NCBI GenBank assembly: GCA_016875225.1
Contig: VGRW01000024.1
Location: 1 to 42,563 of the forward strand
DNA from: Deltaproteobacteria bacterium
Lineage (GTDB): Bacteria; Myxococcota_A; UBA9160; SZUA-336
Direction: 5' to 3'
DNA: 42,563 bases
Shown: positions 38,874-42,563 of the stretch, piece by piece
Layout of the letters: each line of letters opens with the position of its first letter
Numbering within the stretch: position 1 is the stretch's first letter
The notes under the pieces: model-generated
Seen by the model: only the letters and a program-made list of their open reading frames with translations
The model's database searches: none
What the model was told of the DNA's origin: nothing
Translations under genes and position numbers: made by a program

Positions 38874-39776
38874 CTAGACCTTCTCGGTCTGCGGCGCGCC
38901 GAACAGGCCGGTCGGCCGGTAGAGCAGGATCAGGACCAGGATCACGAACGCGATCGCGTCGCGGTACGTGCTCGAGAGATAGCCGGTCACGAGTGTCTCG
39001 ATGACTCCGAGCAGGATCCCGCCGAGCATCGCCCCGGGAATGCTTCCGATCCCGCCCAGCACCGCCGCGACGAACGCCTTCAGTCCGGGCATCAGCCCCA
39101 TCAGCGGATCGATCTTCGGGTTCGAAAGCCCGACCAGGATTCCCGCGGCCGCCGCCAGACACGAGCCGAGCACGAACGTGCCCAGGATCACGCGGTCCAC
39201 CGGCACGCCCATCAGCGCGGCGGCGGGCGCGTCGTACGAGACCGCGCGCATCGCGCGTCCGAAGCGCGTTCGCCGCACCACGTACTGCAGGCCGCCCATC
39301 AGCAGGATCGCCGTCACGAGCACGACGATCTGGATGTTCGAGACCGCGATCCCGCCGATCCGCAGCGCGGCTTCCGAGCGGATCAGCGGCGGGAAGAACT
39401 TCGGATCCGCGCCGAAGACCAGCTGCCCCGCGTTCTGCAGCAGCAGCGACACGCCGATCGCGGTGATCAGCGGCGCCAGCCGCCCGGCGCCGCGCAGCGG
39501 CCGGTACGCGATCCGCTCGATCAGCGCGCCGAGCAGTCCGCAGGCGACCATCGAGGCGAGCAGCACGATCAGCAGCGCCCCGATCGACGGCGCGTCCGCC
39601 ACGCCGAGGAAACCCGCGGCGTAGTAGCCGACCATCGCGCCGACCATGTAGACCTCGCCGTGGGCGAAGTTGATCAGCTTCAGCACGCCGTACACCATCG
39701 TGTAGCCGAGCGCGATCAGGGCGTAGATCGAGCCCCATTGGATCCCGTTCAGCAGCTGCTCGAGCAGGTTCTCCAC
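38874..39776 (-). CDS. livH: Branched-chain amino acid-type ABC transporter permease LivH
   Basis: The 300-residue permease begins LLEQLLNGIQWGSIYALIALGYTMVYGVLKLINFAHGEVYMVGAM, the standard LivH opening, and has PLRGAGRLAPLITAIGVSLLLQN, VRRTRFGRAMRAVSYD and AVLGGIGSIPGAMLGG. It forms the membrane channel with LivM. The start is GTG 39776, 15 bp downstream of the binding-protein gene. Confidence 0.94.
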   Translation of the reverse strand: MENLLEQLLNGIQWGSIYALIALGYTMVYGVLKLINFAHGEVYMVGAMVGYYAAGFLGVADAPSIGALLIVLLASMVACGLLGALIERIAYRPLRGAGRLAPLITAIGVSLLLQNAGQLVFGADPKFFPPLIRSEAALRIGGIAVSNIQIVVLVTAILLMGGLQYVVRRTRFGRAMRAVSYDAPAAALMGVPVDRVILGTFVLGSCLAAAAGILVGLSNPKIDPLMGLMPGLKAFVAAVLGGIGSIPGAMLGGILLGVIETLVTGYLSSTYRDAIAFVILVLILLYRPTGLFGAPQTEKV

Positions 39777-39791
39777 GGGACCCGACGGCCG

Positions 39792-40934
39792 TCAGTCGGC
39801 CGACACCGTCTTGTGATAGCGGAACTTTCCGCCCTCGATCTCGAGCACCACGGCGTCCTTGCGCGCGTTGCGCTTCTCGTCCATCGAGATCCTGCCGGTC
39901 ACGCCGTCGAAGCCGGACGTCGAGGCGATCGCGTCGCGGAGCTTCGCGCCGTCGGTCCCGCCCGCGCGGCCGAGCGCGTCCGCCAGGATCCCGGCCGCGT
40001 CGTAGCCCAGCGCCGCCATCGCGTCGGGCGTTGCGCCATTCTTCGCCGCGAACTTGCGCACGAATTCCTGCACGCGCGGGTTGTCCGAGTCCGCGGCGTA
40101 GTGGGTCGAGAAGTAGTAGCCGTCGACGGCAGCGCCGCCGATCTCGACGGTCTTCTCGGAATCCCAGCCGTCGCCGCCGAGAAGCGGCACGTTCAGGCCC
40201 TTCTCGCGCGCCTGGCGCGCGATCAGACCGACTTCGGTGTAGTAGCCCGGCACGAAGACCGCGTCGGGATTCGCGGCGCGGATCGTGGTCAGCTGCGGCC
40301 GGAAGTCGATGTCGCCGCTGGTGTAGCGCTCGTCGGCCACGATCTCCGCGCCGAGCTCGCGCGCCTTCTGGCGGAAGAACTCGGCCAGACCCACCGAGTA
40401 GTCCTGCTTGAAGTCGAACAGGATCGCGAGCCGCCGACCGCGCAGGTCCTCGACCGCGAACCGCGCCATCACCGCGCCCTGGAACGGATCGATGAAGCAG
40501 GCCCGGAACACGTAGTCGCCGACCTCGGTCACCTTCGGGTTGGTCGAGCCGGGCGAGATCATCGGCACGCGCGCGCGCTGCGCCTCGGGCGCCGCGGCGA
40601 GCGAGCGGGACGACGCGACCTCACCGAGCAGCGCCACGACCCGGTCGCGCTGCAGGAGCTTCTGCGCCGCGGTGCGCGCCTCTTCCGTGATCGAGCGGTC
40701 GTCTTCGGTGATCAGCTCGAGGGGGCGACCGAGCACGCCGCCCGCCGCGTTGAGCTCCTCGATCGCGAGCCGCATGCCCTGGTCGGCGCTGCGCCCGAAG
40801 GTCGCGGTGTCGCCGGTCATCGACGCGACGTGGCCGACCAGGATCGCGTCGGCCGCCCGCTGCTCGCTGCCACACGCGAGCGCGAAGAGAAGAAGCGCCG
40901 TGCAGACGGAACCGGCCCGCCAAACCCCCCGCAT
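39792..40934 (-). CDS. Periplasmic substrate-binding lipoprotein of the liv-type importer
   Basis: The 380-residue type I periplasmic binding protein has a lipobox LFALACGS (Cys21) and so is membrane-tethered. LivJ/LivK-family blocks are VGHVASMTGDTATFGRSADQGMRLAIEELNAAGGVLG, VVALLGEVASSRSLAAAP, PMISPGSTNPKVTEVGDYVFRACFIDPFQG, and GYDAAGILADAL. ATG 40934 has GGGAGGT upstream. It heads the transporter operon; the promoter should lie within the 96-bp gap shared with the divergent SLC13-type gene. The ligand may be an amino acid, a carboxylate or an aromatic acid. Confidence 0.94.
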   Translation of the reverse strand: MRGVWRAGSVCTALLLFALACGSEQRAADAILVGHVASMTGDTATFGRSADQGMRLAIEELNAAGGVLGRPLELITEDDRSITEEARTAAQKLLQRDRVVALLGEVASSRSLAAAPEAQRARVPMISPGSTNPKVTEVGDYVFRACFIDPFQGAVMARFAVEDLRGRRLAILFDFKQDYSVGLAEFFRQKARELGAEIVADERYTSGDIDFRPQLTTIRAANPDAVFVPGYYTEVGLIARQAREKGLNVPLLGGDGWDSEKTVEIGGAAVDGYYFSTHYAADSDNPRVQEFVRKFAAKNGATPDAMAALGYDAAGILADALGRAGGTDGAKLRDAIASTSGFDGVTGRISMDEKRNARKDAVVLEIEGGKFRYHKTVSAD

Positions 40935-40992
40935 GCTACCTCCCGAGATCCGCTTGGGGTACACGTCCCGGCAGCGCCGCGCAAGGCGGGCT

Positions 40993-41021
40993 TTGAGCGG
41001 GAAGCTCCACAGGGCTATCGT
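40993..41021 (+). promoter_or_regulatory. Candidate promoter of the SLC13-type transporter gene
   Basis: TTGAGC (40993-40998) and TATCGT (41016-41021) are separated by 17 bases. TATCGT ends nine bases before ATG 41031, and no Shine-Dalgarno sequence is visible, so a leaderless message is likely. Confidence 0.5.
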
Positions 41022-41030
41022 CGCGCGCGA

Positions 41031-42563
41031 ATGGAATTCGAGGCCTGGCTCACGGTGGCGGTCCTGGTCGCGGCGATCGCCGCGATGGCGCGCGAGCTCG
41101 CCGGCCCCGACGTCATCCTGATGGCAGGCGTGATCACGCTCGCCGCCGCCGGCGTGCTCACTCCCGCCGAGACGTTCGCCGGCTTCGCGAACGAATCCAT
41201 GCTCACGATCGGAGCGCTGCTCGTGCTCGCCGCGGCTCTGCGGGCCACCGGCGCGCTGGAGGCGAGCTTCGGGCGCATCTTCGGCCGCACGCGGAGCGAG
41301 CGCGTGGGACTGCTGCGGATGGTCTTCCCGATCGCGACCGTCTCGGCGTTCCTGAACAACACCACGATCGTCGCGATGATGACCCCGGTCGTGATCGACT
41401 GGGCGCACCGGAACCGCATGTCGCCGGGCCGCTTCCTGATCCCGCTGAGCTTCGCGACGATCCTCGGCGGTGTCACCACGATCATCGGCACCAGCACCAA
41501 TCTCACGGTCGCCGGAATGATGCTGCAGTCGGGGATGAAGCCGATGGGCTTCTTCGAGCTCGCGCCGGTGGGAATTCCCGTCTGTGTCGCCGGGCTGGCC
41601 TACCTGGTCTGGGTCGCGCCCAGGCTGCTGCCCGCGCGCCGCGAGCCGACCGAGGACCTCGGCGACGCCCGTCGCGAGTACACGGTGGCGATGATCGTCG
41701 AGCTGCGCTCTCCGCTTGCCAATCGCAGCGTCGAGGACGCGGGGCTGCGGCACCTGCCCGGCCTGTTCCTGGTCGAGATCGATCGCGCCGGGCGCGTGAT
41801 CACGCCGGTCGCCTCGGACGAGGTGATCTTCGAATCGGACCGGCTCGTCTTCGCGGGCGTGGTCGACACGATCGTCGACCTGTCGCGAATCCGCGGCCTG
41901 GTGCCGGCGAGCGACGACGAGCGCCCCGCCCCGTCGGATCCCGGGCGGCGGCTCTCGGAGGCGGTGGTCTCGCACTCCTCGCCGCTGGTCGGGCGCAGCA
42001 TCCGCGACGCGGGCTTCCGCACCGTCTACGACGCCGCGGTGATCGCGGTGCACCGAAACGGCGAGCGCGTGGCGGGGAAGATCGGCGACATCGTGCTTCG
42101 GCCGGGCGACACGCTTCTGCTGCAGACCGCGCCCGGCTTCGCGCGCGTCCACGGCAACAGCCCCGACTTCTACCTGGTGAGCGAGATCGCGGGCACCGAG
42201 AACCCGCGCTACGACCGCGCCTGGGTCGCGCTCGGCGTGCTGGCCGCGCTGATCGCGACCGTCACGCTGGAGGTCCTGCCGATCTCGATCGCGGCGTTTC
42301 TCGCCGCGGGCGCGCTCGTCGCCACCCGCTGCATCAGCGCTGCGCAGGCGCGCCGCAGCATCGAGTGGTCGATCCTGATCTCGATCGCAGCGGCGCTGGG
42401 CATCGGCTCGGCGATGGAGAAGACGGGCGTAGCGGCCGCGATCGCAAGCCAGCTCGCGGGGATCGTCGGCGACGTCGGACCGCTCGGGGCGCTCGCGCTG
42501 GTCTACTTCGGGACGATGCTGCTGACCGAGGTGATCAGCAACAACGCGGCCGCGGCGCTGATG
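41031..42563 (+). CDS. SLC13/DASS-type anion permease with RCK_C (TrkA-C) domains (3' truncated by window)
   Basis: The frame is open from ATG 41031 to the last base, giving 511 residues so far. The order is: an N-terminal membrane half with the first clamshell motif (GTSTNLTVAGMM, preceded by FLNNTTIVAMMTPVV), two cytosolic RCK_C/TrkA-C domains (about 215-290 and 307-375), then the second membrane half with EVISNNAAAALM at the window edge. This is the design of SLC13/DASS-like permeases often annotated as sulfate or dicarboxylate transporters. The RCK_C domains are regulatory and may bind a nucleotide such as c-di-AMP. It is divergent from the liv-type binding protein gene. Confidence 0.92.
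   Translation, partial: MEFEAWLTVAVLVAAIAAMARELAGPDVILMAGVITLAAAGVLTPAETFAGFANESMLTIGALLVLAAALRATGALEASFGRIFGRTRSERVGLLRMVFPIATVSAFLNNTTIVAMMTPVVIDWAHRNRMSPGRFLIPLSFATILGGVTTIIGTSTNLTVAGMMLQSGMKPMGFFELAPVGIPVCVAGLAYLVWVAPRLLPARREPTEDLGDARREYTVAMIVELRSPLANRSVEDAGLRHLPGLFLVEIDRAGRVITPVASDEVIFESDRLVFAGVVDTIVDLSRIRGLVPASDDERPAPSDPGRRLSEAVVSHSSPLVGRSIRDAGFRTVYDAAVIAVHRNGERVAGKIGDIVLRPGDTLLLQTAPGFARVHGNSPDFYLVSEIAGTENPRYDRAWVALGVLAALIATVTLEVLPISIAAFLAAGALVATRCISAAQARRSIEWSILISIAAALGIGSAMEKTGVAAAIASQLAGIVGDVGPLGALALVYFGTMLLTEVISNNAAAALM

Noticed and set aside
1-42563. tRNA, rRNA, CRISPR, transposase or phage genes
   Set aside because: I looked for clover-leaf-like CCA ends, repeat/spacer arrays and DDE or tyrosine recombinase motifs and saw none.

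Overview
The window is 42.6 kb of very GC-rich (about 70% by eye) bacterial chromosome, almost fully coding, with no recognisable RNA genes, IS elements, phage genes or CRISPR. The gene content suggests an uncultured deltaproteobacterial-type lineage (Myxococcota or Binatota-like). Pointers are a full-length PlsB, several secreted Cys-rich proteins with thrombospondin-type-3 (TSP3) calcium loops, an F420-type LLM oxidoreductase, many acyl-CoA dehydrogenases and crotonases, and frequent GTG starts. This placement is inference; there is no phylogenetic marker here.

Layout. 1-6.4 kb: the tail of a membrane glycosyltransferase, a methyltransferase, plsB, an SRPBCC protein, an exported protein coupled to fdhD, and a GST. 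6.4-11.5 kb: a six-gene minus-strand run (basic protein, alpha/beta hydrolase, membrane protein, glycosyltransferase, crotonase, SGNH hydrolase). 11.8-20.1 kb: an SMP-30 lactonase, a giant RCC1-repeat secreted protein, a SIS-domain sugar isomerase divergent from galM, an acyl-CoA dehydrogenase, and a divergent Cys-rich secreted protein. 20.1-28.2 kb: DUF1993, an SH3b/SmpA-like lipoprotein, an aldo/keto reductase, an acyl-CoA synthetase with an LLM oxidoreductase, a methyltransferase/YceK-like lipoprotein/small-protein operon, and a divergent RecA/ImuA-like gene. 28.2-40.9 kb: fourteen consecutive minus-strand genes: livK-H-M-G-F, a HAD phosphatase, a two-subunit acyl-CoA dehydrogenase, crotonase, HIT, PHP phosphoesterase, GlxA-type regulator, DJ-1 and SUFU proteins. 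The window ends inside an SLC13-type transporter.

How the genes work together. The liv-type importer followed directly by an acyl-CoA dehydrogenase alpha/beta pair and a crotonase suggests uptake and beta-oxidation of a branched or cyclic carboxylate. The substrate cannot be read from sequence. The acyl-CoA synthetase, LLM oxidoreductase, second crotonase and lone acyl-CoA dehydrogenase add to a lipid/xenobiotic-catabolism theme.

Most notable signals. (1) TANNNT hexamers sit 6-9 nt before the start codon of seven promoter-proximal genes, as in leaderless transcription. (2) At 18653-18656 two divergent genes share start-codon bases, and each has its -10-like box inside the other's first codons. 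(3) A secreted protein carries 13 Cys-paired RCC1-like repeats followed by TSP3 and dockerin-like modules, and two other secreted proteins here also carry TSP3-like segments. (4) An 18-bp palindrome abuts the -10 of a methyltransferase operon and faces a RecA-like gene. (5) Three convergent pairs end in a shared CTAG.
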